Shown here in pieces: positions 42,732-52,358 of a stretch of DNA of 64,000 nucleotides. Position 1 is the stretch's first letter. Each line of letters starts with the position of its first letter. The notes under the pieces are model-generated. The model ran no database searches. It had not been told where the DNA came from and saw only the letters and a list, made by a program, of their open reading frames with translations. Position numbers and translations under genes: made by a program. The stretch comes from CBDUZS01 sp965371785 (GTDB lineage Bacteria; Fermentibacterota; Fermentibacteria; Fermentibacterales; JCC-6), in NCBI GenBank assembly GCA_965371785.1, contig CBDUZS010000003.1, forward strand, positions 9,810 to 73,809, given 5' to 3'.

Positions 42732-45700
42732 GTGCGAGTTTCGTGCTTTTTCCTGCTGTTCTGTCTTCTGTTGACTGTGCAGGCCGAGGTGCCTTCCTAC
42801 CTCGTCTCCTGCAGCGAGGAAGAGTTTCAGTACATGAACAGTCACTGGCAGGAAGAGATCGAGATCGAATGCACCGTTGTCAGGGAAGACACGGTTTACA
42901 CCGGCTGCCTGATGCGGATACGCGGAGACAGCTCTCGTGGTTTTCCGAAGAAATCCTACCGCATCACTTTTTCGATAACCGATCCACTGGATGGAAGATC
43001 CAGATGGAACTTCAATGCGGAATATCTCGATGAATCCTACATGCATACCTGGCTCTTTGCCAGGGTACTGGACGAACTCGATTATCCCTGTTTCGATGTC
43101 GAATACGGAATGCTCTACGTCAACGACAACTACCGCGGACTCTACGTCAGATGTGAGCCGGTCGACGAGCAGTTCCTCCTGGAAAACGCTCTGGACCCGG
43201 ATGGCAATCTCTACAAGGCTGCCGTCGATGGCTCCTGTCTCAGCATCTGGGACAACGTCACGGAAGTCTGGGAAAAACGAACCAACGAGGGTCAGGGGTG
43301 GAACGACCTCTTCGAGCTGATCGCGGACATCGAGAGTTCACCGCCGGACAGCGTACTGGATCTCGTCTCGAACAGATTCCACCTGAACGATCTGCTCACG
43401 ATCTCGGCAGTCAACCTTCTCACAAGCAACACGAGCACGTACTACCACAATTATTTTCTTCACCACGACATCTGGGGATCGAACAGATGGACAATGCTTC
43501 CCTGGGATGTAGACAAGACTTTCTGGAGTACCGGCTGGCCGTACTACTTTCCGAACAACCAGCACTGGCACGACAACCCTCTCCACAGGAAGCTCATGCT
43601 CGATCCGTTCTATCTCGAGATGCTCTTTGCGAGGATGAACGCAATCTGCGAGTCAGTGCTCAACGGCACCTTCGTCGATCCACTGCTGGATTCCCTTCAG
43701 GTCGAACTCTCAGCGGCCGTCGATGCGGATACGCTCGATAATACCGATCTCGCCGGTTTTCTTGCCTCATCAGACTCCATCGGCAGCTGGTTCATTCCGG
43801 GCAGGATGGCAGCACTCCAGTACGAGTACGACCATACATGTCGTCCATTTTCGGCAAACAGGGGGGATTCCTCAGGGGTAGCGGGTTACTCCGCATCCTG
43901 GGCAACGGCTTACGATCCCGACGGCGACCCCGTTACCTACAAGGTAACCGTGTCCACCGCACTCTGGGATCCCGATTCGATTGTTGCCGTCTACGAGGAT
44001 CTCACCGACACCTGTCTCACGATAACCGGGCTCGAACCCGGCAGCTACATCTGGAAGGTACAGGTCGAGCAGGGATGGAGAATCATCGAAGCCTACGATC
44101 GCTGCAATCGGTTCGAGATATCTGAAGGAACACCTCTGTCCGGTGTGCTGCAGGGAACCACATACCTGACCTTTGACGATTCACCATATCTCGTTACCGG
44201 GGATATCACCGTTCCCTCCGGCTCCGCTCTATTCATAGAGGCAGGTGTCGAACTTCGTTTCTCGGCAGGAACCAGGCTCACATGCAACGGCTCCATGCAG
44301 ACCACGGGCAATTCACAGGACTCCGTGAGATTCTGTTCGGATATCCAATCGGAGTCATGGGCAGGGATGCTGCTCAGTGGAGGTCCGAAATCGCTCTTCG
44401 AGTACGCGGTGTTCTCTGGAACGACAGGATACGGAGAGCTGCCGCAGCACCAGGCAGGTTTATGTGTGCTGAACAACGATATCGACCTCCTGAACTGTTC
44501 TTTCAGAGATAACCTGAATTGCGTAAAGGTCATAGACGGAAACGTCACCATAAGGTATTGCGATTTCTCGGGTGGGAATTCGGGTGAGCTCTTCATCATA
44601 GGAGACGGAAGGGGAGCTCTCATCGAGGATTCAAGCTTCGGTAATCTCATCGATCCTCCGAGTGACGTATTCGATGCCGTCGAGTTCGTGAACTGCACCG
44701 ATGGTGATTTCATCGTCCGGCGGTGCCATATCTGGAACATCTACGGTGACGGAATAGATTCGAATGGAAGTGACATATCCTGTTCCGATAACATCGTACA
44801 CGACATTCTGGACAAGGGGATATCCCTGGGAACATGGACGGGAGGGATGGGGATTCCGTTCGAGGCCGAGCTTACCGGCAACATCATCTATTCCTGCTCG
44901 ACCGGGATCGCGGTCAAGGACGGTATCGTTGCCCTGCTGGACCGCACGACCGTCTCGATGTGCGGGACTGGAATCAGTCTCTACGAGAAGACGCCCGGAT
45001 ACGGCGGCGGGTATGCAGAAGTCGTCAATTCCATATTCTGGGACAACGACACGACCGCCCTGGTCGATCCCTTTTCGACTCTGTACATCGACTACACCCT
45101 TACGGGAAGCGAGGAGCCCTGGCCGGGAACGGGGAACATCGCAGCCGATCCCGTCTTCCTGGACCAGCTCGATGGGGATTTCCACCTGAGATTCGATTCC
45201 CCATGCATCGATGCCGGTATTCCAGGAGACCTGGACCCTGACGGAACAAGGGCAGATATGGGGGCAATCTTCTTCCCACAGGTGTTCGATCAGCTCTTCA
45301 TCAACGAGCTGCAGGCATCGAACCTGACCACGATAGCCGATGCCTGGGGAGATTATGGAGACTGGCTGGAAATACACAACAGCGCCCGCTGGGACGCTGA
45401 TCTCAGCTGGGTCTACCTCTCAGATGATCCATCCGAACCTGACATGTGGAGATTCCCCAGCGGTACCCTCGTTCCCGCAAACGGATTCCTGCTCGTCTGG
45501 GCAGATGATGACTACTGGAAAGCGGGGCTTCACCTTCCATGGAGACTTGCAGCATCGGGAGACAGCATCTACCTGTCCGTGGCGGTAGCGGAAAACGGGC
45601 GAACGATAGTTTCACGGATCGATGAAATCGAGTTCGGGAGCATGCCTCCCGACAGTTCCTTCGGCAGAATACCCGACGGCGGCTCCGAATGGCGTTTATT

Positions 45701-46037
45701 CGTAACCCCTACACCGGGATACTCAAACGGAGGAGTCGGCCCCTCTCCAGGATTTCTTGCCGCGGGTTACCCGTTTCCCAATCCATGTTTCGGAAGTGTT
45801 CTGGCTCTCGATCTCGAGATCGACCAGGGATGGACGACCGTTTCTGTGTACGATCTCTCGGGAAGGCTCATACGGATTCTTGACAATCGAATGATGGTTT
45901 CCGGGCTGCACAGGATCTGGTGGGATCTTCTGACCGCCGACGGAATCAGGGTGCCGGATGGTGTCTACCTGATCCTTTCCGAACATGCGGGAGCGATTCC
46001 CGTGGCCAGGAAAGTAGTTGTCCTTCAACAGCAGTAG
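42732..46037 (+). CDS. Large secreted CotH-kinase / beta-helix / lamin-tail protein with C-terminal FlgD-like sorting domain
   Basis: 1101 aa. Signal peptide (about 1-19), then a CotH-type protein-kinase fold (about 25-370; IRGDSSRGFPKKSYRI, GLYVRCEPVDEQFLL, LPWDVDKTFW). A fibronectin-like stretch follows, then a right-handed parallel beta-helix (about 480-830, repeated N/D-rich turns), a lamin-tail domain (LFINELQASN, GDYGDWLEIHN, about 855-960), and a final FlgD-like domain (YPFPNPCFGSV, VYDLSGRLIR) as used by type IX-like secretion. The start is GTG with no close ribosome site. Likely a surface structural or adhesive protein; CotH in spores phosphorylates coat proteins, so extracellular kinase activity is possible. 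Confidence 0.88.
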   Translation: MRVSCFFLLFCLLLTVQAEVPSYLVSCSEEEFQYMNSHWQEEIEIECTVVREDTVYTGCLMRIRGDSSRGFPKKSYRITFSITDPLDGRSRWNFNAEYLDESYMHTWLFARVLDELDYPCFDVEYGMLYVNDNYRGLYVRCEPVDEQFLLENALDPDGNLYKAAVDGSCLSIWDNVTEVWEKRTNEGQGWNDLFELIADIESSPPDSVLDLVSNRFHLNDLLTISAVNLLTSNTSTYYHNYFLHHDIWGSNRWTMLPWDVDKTFWSTGWPYYFPNNQHWHDNPLHRKLMLDPFYLEMLFARMNAICESVLNGTFVDPLLDSLQVELSAAVDADTLDNTDLAGFLASSDSIGSWFIPGRMAALQYEYDHTCRPFSANRGDSSGVAGYSASWATAYDPDGDPVTYKVTVSTALWDPDSIVAVYEDLTDTCLTITGLEPGSYIWKVQVEQGWRIIEAYDRCNRFEISEGTPLSGVLQGTTYLTFDDSPYLVTGDITVPSGSALFIEAGVELRFSAGTRLTCNGSMQTTGNSQDSVRFCSDIQSESWAGMLLSGGPKSLFEYAVFSGTTGYGELPQHQAGLCVLNNDIDLLNCSFRDNLNCVKVIDGNVTIRYCDFSGGNSGELFIIGDGRGALIEDSSFGNLIDPPSDVFDAVEFVNCTDGDFIVRRCHIWNIYGDGIDSNGSDISCSDNIVHDILDKGISLGTWTGGMGIPFEAELTGNIIYSCSTGIAVKDGIVALLDRTTVSMCGTGISLYEKTPGYGGGYAEVVNSIFWDNDTTALVDPFSTLYIDYTLTGSEEPWPGTGNIAADPVFLDQLDGDFHLRFDSPCIDAGIPGDLDPDGTRADMGAIFFPQVFDQLFINELQASNLTTIADAWGDYGDWLEIHNSARWDADLSWVYLSDDPSEPDMWRFPSGTLVPANGFLLVWADDDYWKAGLHLPWRLAASGDSIYLSVAVAENGRTIVSRIDEIEFGSMPPDSSFGRIPDGGSEWRLFVTPTPGYSNGGVGPSPGFLAAGYPFPNPCFGSVLALDLEIDQGWTTVSVYDLSGRLIRILDNRMMVSGLHRIWWDLLTADGIRVPDGVYLILSEHAGAIPVARKVVVLQQQ

Positions 46038-46068
46038 TTGGTAAAAAATAACCGGAGGTTAAAAGAGA

Positions 46069-48330
46069 ATGTCCATCACACGAGAAGAAGCACTGGAATA
46101 CCATACGACTGGTAAACCCGGGAAAATCGAAGTCGTTTCCACGAAGAGGTGCATAACCCAGCGTGATCTCTCCATGGCGTACACCCCCGGAGTAGCCGAG
46201 CCGTGCAGAGAAATCGAGAAGAATCCCTCGGATATATACAAGTACACGGCAAAGGGAAATCTCGTAGCGGTCGTGTCGAACGGTACTGCTGTCCTCGGTC
46301 TGGGTGATATAGGCGCAGGCGCAGGCAAGCCCGTCATGGAGGGCAAGGGTGTACTGTTCAAACGGTTTGCGGATATCGATGTCTTCGACCTCGAACTCGA
46401 CACGAAGGACCCGGCTGAGATCATACGCACGGTAGAACTGCTCGAGCCCACTTTCGGCGGGATCAACCTCGAGGATATCGCCTCACCAGATTGCTTCATC
46501 ATCGAGGATGAGCTGAAGAAGAGAATGAATATTCCAGTATTCCATGATGATCAGCATGGCACGGCGATCATATCCGGAGCCGCCTTGCTGAACGCCCTCG
46601 AAATAAACGGTAAGAACATCGAAGACATCAGGCTCGTCATCAGCGGAGCGGGAGCTTCGGCTATCGCGTGCACTAAGTACTACATCAGCCTCGGTGTCCT
46701 GCCCGAGAACGTCCTCATGTGCGACAGCAAGGGAGTGATATACAAGGGCCGCAAGAAGGGGATGAACGAATACAAGGAGCAGTTCGCGGTGGAAACCGAG
46801 CGAAGGACTCTTGCCGATGCGATGAAAGGTGCCGATGTGTTCCTGGGTCTCTCCGTTGCCGGGCTGGTATCCAAGGACATGGTTCGCTCGATGGCATCGG
46901 ACCCGATCGTTTTTGCGATGGCCAACCCGGACCCGGAGATAAGCTACAGCGATGCAAAGGCTGCCAGAGAAGACGTGATAATGGCTACCGGAAGATCCGA
47001 CACTCCCAACCAGGTCAACAACGTTCTCGGTTTTCCCTTCATCTTCAGGGGCGCGCTCGATGTCCGGGCAACCGTCATCAACGAGGAGATGAAGCATGCC
47101 GCAACGACGGCTCTCGCAGAGCTGGCAAAGGAGGATGTCCCCGATGCCGTATGCAAGGCATACGGTGTCGAAAGGCTCTCCTTCGGCCGCGAGTACCTCA
47201 TTCCCAAGCCATTCGATCACAGGGTGCTGCTCCGGGAAGCGACCGCAGTTGCCAGAGCGGCCATGGAAACGGGAGTCGCCGGAATCCAGCTCGACCTGGA
47301 CCAGTACGTTCGGGATCTCGAGGCAAGGCTGGGCAAGAGCCGCAGTGTCATGCGCGAGGTGATCTCGAAAGCGAAAATGCATCCGAAGAAAATTGCCTTT
47401 CCCGAGGGAGAGGAGGACTGCATCCTCAGGGCATGCTCGATCATTCTGGAGGAAGGTATCGCTACCCCGATCCTGCTGGGCAGAGCTGAATTCATCAGGA
47501 AACGTATCGATGAACTCGGTCTGAACCTCGAGGGGGCAGAGATAATCAACCCGTCGGAATCACCACTCCTCGAGGAGTATTCTCTGGAGTACTACAGGCT
47601 CAGACAGAGAAAGGGAAGAACTCTCGAACACTGCCGCGAGCTGATGAGAACGGGGCGTGTTTACGCTCCCATGATGGTTCACATGGATGACGCCGACAGT
47701 GAGCTCGGCGGTGTCAGCCTGCACTACGCGGAGATGGTCCGCCCGGCGATCAGGGTCATCGGCATCGATGATGAAATCGCTACCCTTACGGGAATGCACA
47801 TGCTTGTTTTCTCGGACAGGGTATTTTTCTTTGCGGATACCACTGTGAACATCGATCCTTCTGCGGAAGAACTTGCTTCAATAGCAAGGATAACTGCTCA
47901 GTACGTCCGCGGACTGGGGTTCGAACCGAGAATAGCAATGCTCTCGTTTTCCGATTTCGGAAGTGCAAAGCATGAGAAGAGCCTTCGGGTAAAAAGGGCA
48001 ACCGAGATAGTCAAACGGCTCGAGCCTGACCTGATGGTCGATGGAGAGATGCAGGCCGATACGGCTGTCCTGCCCGATATTATCAGCACTACTTACCCCT
48101 TCTCGTCACTCAAGGGGGGTGCCAACGTGCTGATATTCCCCGATCTACAGTCGGCGAATATAGCATACAAGCTCTGCTCCAGACTTGGGAAGGCAGATGC
48201 AATCGGTCCGATTCTCATGGGTCTCCGGAAATCCGCTCACGTCCTCTCTCACGGTTGCGAAGTGGATGATGTAGTGAACATGGCCGCGATAGCCGTTGCG
48301 GAAATATCGGAGAAGTCCAAGATCGATTAA
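46069..48330 (+). CDS. maeB: NADP-dependent malic enzyme with C-terminal phosphotransacetylase-like domain
   Basis: 753 aa, the MaeB two-domain form. Malic enzyme part (1-about 425) decarboxylates malate to pyruvate: catalytic Tyr38 in YTPGVAEPC, Lys93 in PVMEGKG, metal ligands in FHDDQHGTAI, and the nucleotide fold SGAGASAIAC. The C-terminal part (about 430-750) is a Pta domain (PKKIAFPEGEE, GGVSLHYAEMVRPAIRVIG, SLKGGANVLIFPDLQSANIAYK); in E. coli MaeB it is regulatory, sensing acetyl-CoA. A clear GGAGGT site precedes the ATG. Its neighbour is the acetate kinase fusion, so pyruvate and acetyl-CoA/acetate metabolism are grouped. Confidence 0.93.
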   Translation: MSITREEALEYHTTGKPGKIEVVSTKRCITQRDLSMAYTPGVAEPCREIEKNPSDIYKYTAKGNLVAVVSNGTAVLGLGDIGAGAGKPVMEGKGVLFKRFADIDVFDLELDTKDPAEIIRTVELLEPTFGGINLEDIASPDCFIIEDELKKRMNIPVFHDDQHGTAIISGAALLNALEINGKNIEDIRLVISGAGASAIACTKYYISLGVLPENVLMCDSKGVIYKGRKKGMNEYKEQFAVETERRTLADAMKGADVFLGLSVAGLVSKDMVRSMASDPIVFAMANPDPEISYSDAKAAREDVIMATGRSDTPNQVNNVLGFPFIFRGALDVRATVINEEMKHAATTALAELAKEDVPDAVCKAYGVERLSFGREYLIPKPFDHRVLLREATAVARAAMETGVAGIQLDLDQYVRDLEARLGKSRSVMREVISKAKMHPKKIAFPEGEEDCILRACSIILEEGIATPILLGRAEFIRKRIDELGLNLEGAEIINPSESPLLEEYSLEYYRLRQRKGRTLEHCRELMRTGRVYAPMMVHMDDADSELGGVSLHYAEMVRPAIRVIGIDDEIATLTGMHMLVFSDRVFFFADTTVNIDPSAEELASIARITAQYVRGLGFEPRIAMLSFSDFGSAKHEKSLRVKRATEIVKRLEPDLMVDGEMQADTAVLPDIISTTYPFSSLKGGANVLIFPDLQSANIAYKLCSRLGKADAIGPILMGLRKSAHVLSHGCEVDDVVNMAAIAVAEISEKSKID

Positions 48331-48371
48331 CTCTGAACCGATCTACAACCACTGAAAGGTTCTGATACCAC

Positions 48372-50693
48372 ATGGCTGAAATTCATGAGATCCTGCGCAG
48401 GACCCCGCTGTTCTGCAGCCTGTCGGCACATGAAGTCGAGAAGCTCGTAGAGAACAGCGACCTGAGGATCATCAGCGCGGGCGAAGAGATCATCAGGTTC
48501 GGACAGAAAGGCAGGTTTCTGGGCGTAATACTGTCCGGAGAAGTCGAAGTGACGGAAAAGGACGAAGATGGAGAACATCATCTCCTTGCCACCCTTGGGG
48601 ATGGTGATTTCTTTGGAGAGATGTCACTGATGACGGGTGAGCCGGCCTGTGCATACGTTACGGCTTTGAAAGAGTCTCATGTCATCCTGATTCCCTATCA
48701 TTTTTGCTCCATGGTGCTCAGTGATAAGCCTGAGATCATCACCGTGATAGTGAGGGCCATCAGCAGCAGGCTCAGAAATCGAAGGCAGGATGAGAAGGCT
48801 CGCCTTCGGGTCGAGGATGCCTGGCGCGCAGCTCCCGACAGGTACGGGCTCGATCTGACGTCTGCCACCCCCGCCAGGATTCTCGTTATCAACTGTGGCA
48901 GTTCCTCGCTCAAGTACAGCTACTTCGACACCATGGATGAATCGAATAACCGGGAAGGTCTCGTCGAGAGGATAGGCGGTGAGCAAGGACGCCTCGTCTA
49001 CGGGGCAGGCGGTGAGCGCAGGAAACGGGATCTGGGCAGAATAGACCATGACATGGCTTTCGAAGCCGTCGTTTCGATTCTTACCGACGATGAGGACGGT
49101 GTGATAGAGGATCTGAGTGATCTCACCGGTGTCGGGCACAGGGTCGTTCATGGTGGATCGAAGTACAGCAGTTCGGTCTTCATAGATGACGATGTAATCA
49201 GGGAGATCGATGAACTGTCCAGCCTCGCTCCGCTTCACAACCCCCCGAATCTCATCGCGATAAAGAAGAGCAGAGCTCTGATGCCGGAGGTTCCGCAGGT
49301 TGCGGTTTTCGACACCGCTTTTCACCAGAAGATGCCGAAGCAGGCTTTCCTCTACGGCCTTCCCCTCAGGTACTTCGAGGAGGAAGGGATTCGCAGGTAT
49401 GGTTTTCACGGGATATCTCACAACTTCCTGGCCCTGAAAGCAGCCTCTGCTCTTAAAGTAGGGTTCAGGGATCTGAAGGTCATCACCTGCCATCTCGGTA
49501 ACGGCGCCTCCATATGCGCAATAGATCACGGCAGGTCCGTGGACACCAGTATGGGGCTTACTCCGCTCGAGGGTCTTGTCATGGGAACCAGATGCGGCGA
49601 TCTCGATCCGGGAGCGGTTCTTCATCTCGTTCGGAAGAATGGGATGTCTGCTGAAGAGATCGACAACATGCTGAATCGGGAGAGCGGCGTGAAAGGTATT
49701 TCCGGTATCTCGAACGATTTCAGGGAACTGGAGGATGCGGCAAGCCAGGGTGATCATGATGCTCTTCTTGCCCTGCACGTCTTCTGCTACAGGATCAGGA
49801 AATACATCGGTGCCTACATGGCCGCCATGGGCGGTCTCGATGTCCTTGTCTTTGCCGGCGGAATAGGGGAGCGCAGCCCATGGGTGAGGGGGCTGTCATG
49901 CCAGGGTCTTTCAGGGATGGGCATCGACATAGATGACCTCGTGAACCGGGGCATCTTCCTCTCACCGGGAGATGACCTGGTCGATATCTCGACCCACGAT
50001 TCCAGAGTAAAGGTGATGGTCATACCCACTGACGAGGGAAGAATGATCGCCAGGGAGACAATACGTACGCTCGGCTACCATACTGCAGGAGAAGTGATCC
50101 GAAGCAAGAAGGTGATGATCCCTATCAGGGTCTCCGTTCATCACGTTCACCTCTCGAAAGAGGATGCTGCCCTGCTCTTCGGCAGGGAGCACGAGTTCGA
50201 GTACAGAAAACACCTTTCCCAGCCTGGGCTGTATTCCTGCGAGGAAAAAGTCGATCTGGAAGGCCCCAGGGGAACTGTTAGTGGCGTAAGTATTTATGCT
50301 CCATTCAGAAAGAGCACACAGGTCGAGGTCTCGGTGTCCGATGAATCTCTGCTGGGAATAAGGGCGCCGATCCGCCGCTCCGGTGATCTCGGGGGAACTC
50401 CGGGAGTCATGCTTCGGGGTCCGGAAGGTGTTCTCAAACTCTCCGGTGGTGTGATTCGTATTCTACGGCACATACATGCCACGCCTGAAGATGCGTTCCA
50501 CCAGGGGTTGAAGGATGGAGACCGTGTGATGGTCCGCACCGGTGGTGAGCGAGGTCTGATCTTCGATAACGTTCTCGTCCGGGTCGATCCCGATTACAAG
50601 CTGTGTATGCACATCGACATCGATGAGGCAAACGCGGCCAACGTCAGGTCCGATACGGAGGGTGAATTCGTTGGCATTCAGGATCGGAAGTAA
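48372..50693 (+). CDS. Three-domain fusion: cyclic-nucleotide-binding domain, acetate kinase, PduL-type phosphotransacylase
   Basis: 773 aa. Residues about 10-135 are a Crp/cNMP-type sensor (LGDGDFFGEMSLMTGEPACA phosphate cassette). Residues about 169-565 are a full acetate kinase: N174 (INCGSSSLKY), R257 (GHRVVHGG), D314 (FDTAFH), H346 (YGFHGISH), R407 (GTRCGD) and E555 (IPTDEG). Residues about 580-770 are PduL: RVSVHHVHLS (H591, H593), GPRGTVSGVS, LGIRAP, RHIHATPEDA (H700, H702) and MHIDIDEANA. All expected catalytic or metal residues are present, so one polypeptide could take acetyl-CoA through acetyl phosphate to acetate and ATP. Separate enzymes are the rule; I know of no characterised fusion of all three. 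Starts 41 bp after maeB and may be co-transcribed. Confidence 0.93.
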   Translation: MAEIHEILRRTPLFCSLSAHEVEKLVENSDLRIISAGEEIIRFGQKGRFLGVILSGEVEVTEKDEDGEHHLLATLGDGDFFGEMSLMTGEPACAYVTALKESHVILIPYHFCSMVLSDKPEIITVIVRAISSRLRNRRQDEKARLRVEDAWRAAPDRYGLDLTSATPARILVINCGSSSLKYSYFDTMDESNNREGLVERIGGEQGRLVYGAGGERRKRDLGRIDHDMAFEAVVSILTDDEDGVIEDLSDLTGVGHRVVHGGSKYSSSVFIDDDVIREIDELSSLAPLHNPPNLIAIKKSRALMPEVPQVAVFDTAFHQKMPKQAFLYGLPLRYFEEEGIRRYGFHGISHNFLALKAASALKVGFRDLKVITCHLGNGASICAIDHGRSVDTSMGLTPLEGLVMGTRCGDLDPGAVLHLVRKNGMSAEEIDNMLNRESGVKGISGISNDFRELEDAASQGDHDALLALHVFCYRIRKYIGAYMAAMGGLDVLVFAGGIGERSPWVRGLSCQGLSGMGIDIDDLVNRGIFLSPGDDLVDISTHDSRVKVMVIPTDEGRMIARETIRTLGYHTAGEVIRSKKVMIPIRVSVHHVHLSKEDAALLFGREHEFEYRKHLSQPGLYSCEEKVDLEGPRGTVSGVSIYAPFRKSTQVEVSVSDESLLGIRAPIRRSGDLGGTPGVMLRGPEGVLKLSGGVIRILRHIHATPEDAFHQGLKDGDRVMVRTGGERGLIFDNVLVRVDPDYKLCMHIDIDEANAANVRSDTEGEFVGIQDRK

Positions 50694-50771
50694 ACCTGCG
50701 TATAAGGGGATGCCATGCAATTGGTTCATCTTCGGGAACACGCTGCCGTCCGGCGGGGTTCTGAAGACAGT

Positions 50772-50800
50772 CTGGACGAGTAATCAGGAAATTGTATTCT
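50772..50800 (+). promoter_or_regulatory. Weak candidate promoter of the hydroxyacid-hydrogenase operon
   Basis: In the 198-bp gap before the glcD-like gene, CTGGAC (50772-50777), 17-bp spacer, TATTCT (50795-50800). This is the best pair I see; it is a poor match to consensus. No operator or riboswitch is recognisable in the rest of the gap. Confidence 0.25.
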
Positions 50801-50891
50801 TAATGCTTCGAATGGTCTGAACCGGTCCCGATTCATGGTTTGATCGATACGGAATCAGGACAGGTTTTTTAAGCTTCTGAAAGGATGACCC

Positions 50892-52358
50892 ATGAACGAA
50901 GGGCTGTTGAAGGATCTCGAGAATATCGTAGGGGTTGATAACGTCAGGGCCGATCCTGGCAATCTCTCCGCGTACGGCTCGGATTCTTCCGTACATTCCG
51001 CTCAGCCTTCCGTGGTCGTACGACCGGAGAAGGTCGAGCAGGTTCAGGAGATATTGCGATATGCGAACAGTAATCTGATTCCCGTGATTGCGCGGGGTGC
51101 GGGAACGGGAATGTCCGGACAGGCAATCCCCATAAACGGCGGGATCGTCATGGACATGAAACTGATGAACCACATCCTTGACATCCGTCCCGAAGACACG
51201 CTCTGCGTGGTCGAGCCGGGGGTCGTAGACGACGATCTCAACCGTGCTCTGAAACCGACAGGCTTTTTCTTCTCGCCCACACCTGCATCCAGTCGGCTCG
51301 CAACCATCGGCGGCGAGATTGCCAACAACGCCAGTGGGCTCCGTTCGGTGAAGTACGGTGCCACCCGTGATTCAGTGCTCGGAATGAAGGTTGTCCTTGC
51401 CAACGGTGATCTGGTGAATCTGGGCGCTAACACCAGAGTCGAGGCATCCGGATATCAGATCGACAGACTCATGGTCGGCTCGGAGGGTACGCTTGGCGTA
51501 ATCGTCGAAGCGACCCTCAAGATTGTACCGATTCCGAAATTCAGATGCATGGCCGTTGCATGTTTCAACACGCTCGAAGATGCGGGTAGTACGATCTGCG
51601 ATGTCATGAAGAGTGGAGCGGTTCCCTCCGTTCTCGAGCTCATGGACAACGTTGCCATAAAGGCAGTGAACACCGCTCTCGATATGGGGCTTCCGGATGT
51701 GGAAGCCATCCTCTTCTTCGAGGCGGACGGCAACGTGAAGGAAGCAATCGATTACGAACTCGCCAAGATCAGGGAAATCTGCGAGAAGCATGACTCTTTC
51801 GGAATCGAGATGAGCTACGATGCCAAGGAGAGAACACGACTCTTCTCCGGTCGGAAGAAACTCTTTGCCGCCCTGTCCCGTTACCAGGAGGGTCTTTCCT
51901 GCATGTCTCTTGCAGACGACATGGCCGTTCCCTACTCCAAGATGGCAGAGTGCGCAAGTAAGATCCACGAGATTGCCGATCGTAACAACGTCGTCATGTC
52001 GGCTTATGGGCACTGCGGTTCAGGTTGTGTCCATACGAAGATACTCATGGATCCCACGAAGGAAACGCAGTGGGATGATGCCCGTAAGGCGGTTTCCGAA
52101 GTCTACGAGTTCGTGCGCTCCGTCGGAGGAACGACTTCAGCCGAGCACGGGATCGGCCTCTCGAAGGCACCGGCCTTCAAGAAGGAGAAGGCTGACTCGC
52201 TCGGAATCATCAGAGCCATCAAGCATGCTCTCGACCCGAACAACATTCTCAACCCATCCAAGATGCAGGATGCGCCGGATGACTGGGTTACTGCCACCGA
52301 TCTGAGGTACCCGGTGGACACTCACACTTCCGGCAGTCGGGAAGGATTGGAGAAGTGA
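50892..52358 (+). CDS. FAD-linked 2-hydroxyacid dehydrogenase (GlcD/D-lactate dehydrogenase family)
   Basis: 488 aa, PCMH-type FAD oxidase: FAD-binding RGAGTGMSGQAIPINGGIV (about 68-86), TIGGEIANNASGLRSVKYGATRD, GSEGTLGVI, and the C-terminal substrate domain with GHCGSGCVHTKI and TSAEHGIGLSK. Relatives oxidise D-lactate or glycolate to the 2-oxoacid and pass electrons to a partner Fe-S subunit. The next gene, overlapping by one base, supplies such a subunit. larA close by on the opposite strand favours lactate as substrate, but this is inference. Confidence 0.9.
   Translation: MNEGLLKDLENIVGVDNVRADPGNLSAYGSDSSVHSAQPSVVVRPEKVEQVQEILRYANSNLIPVIARGAGTGMSGQAIPINGGIVMDMKLMNHILDIRPEDTLCVVEPGVVDDDLNRALKPTGFFFSPTPASSRLATIGGEIANNASGLRSVKYGATRDSVLGMKVVLANGDLVNLGANTRVEASGYQIDRLMVGSEGTLGVIVEATLKIVPIPKFRCMAVACFNTLEDAGSTICDVMKSGAVPSVLELMDNVAIKAVNTALDMGLPDVEAILFFEADGNVKEAIDYELAKIREICEKHDSFGIEMSYDAKERTRLFSGRKKLFAALSRYQEGLSCMSLADDMAVPYSKMAECASKIHEIADRNNVVMSAYGHCGSGCVHTKILMDPTKETQWDDARKAVSEVYEFVRSVGGTTSAEHGIGLSKAPAFKKEKADSLGIIRAIKHALDPNNILNPSKMQDAPDDWVTATDLRYPVDTHTSGSREGLEK

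Noticed and set aside
50623..50820. Small plus-strand gene across the gap before the glcD-like gene
   Set aside because: It begins inside the PduL domain in another frame, has no ribosome site and no recognisable composition.
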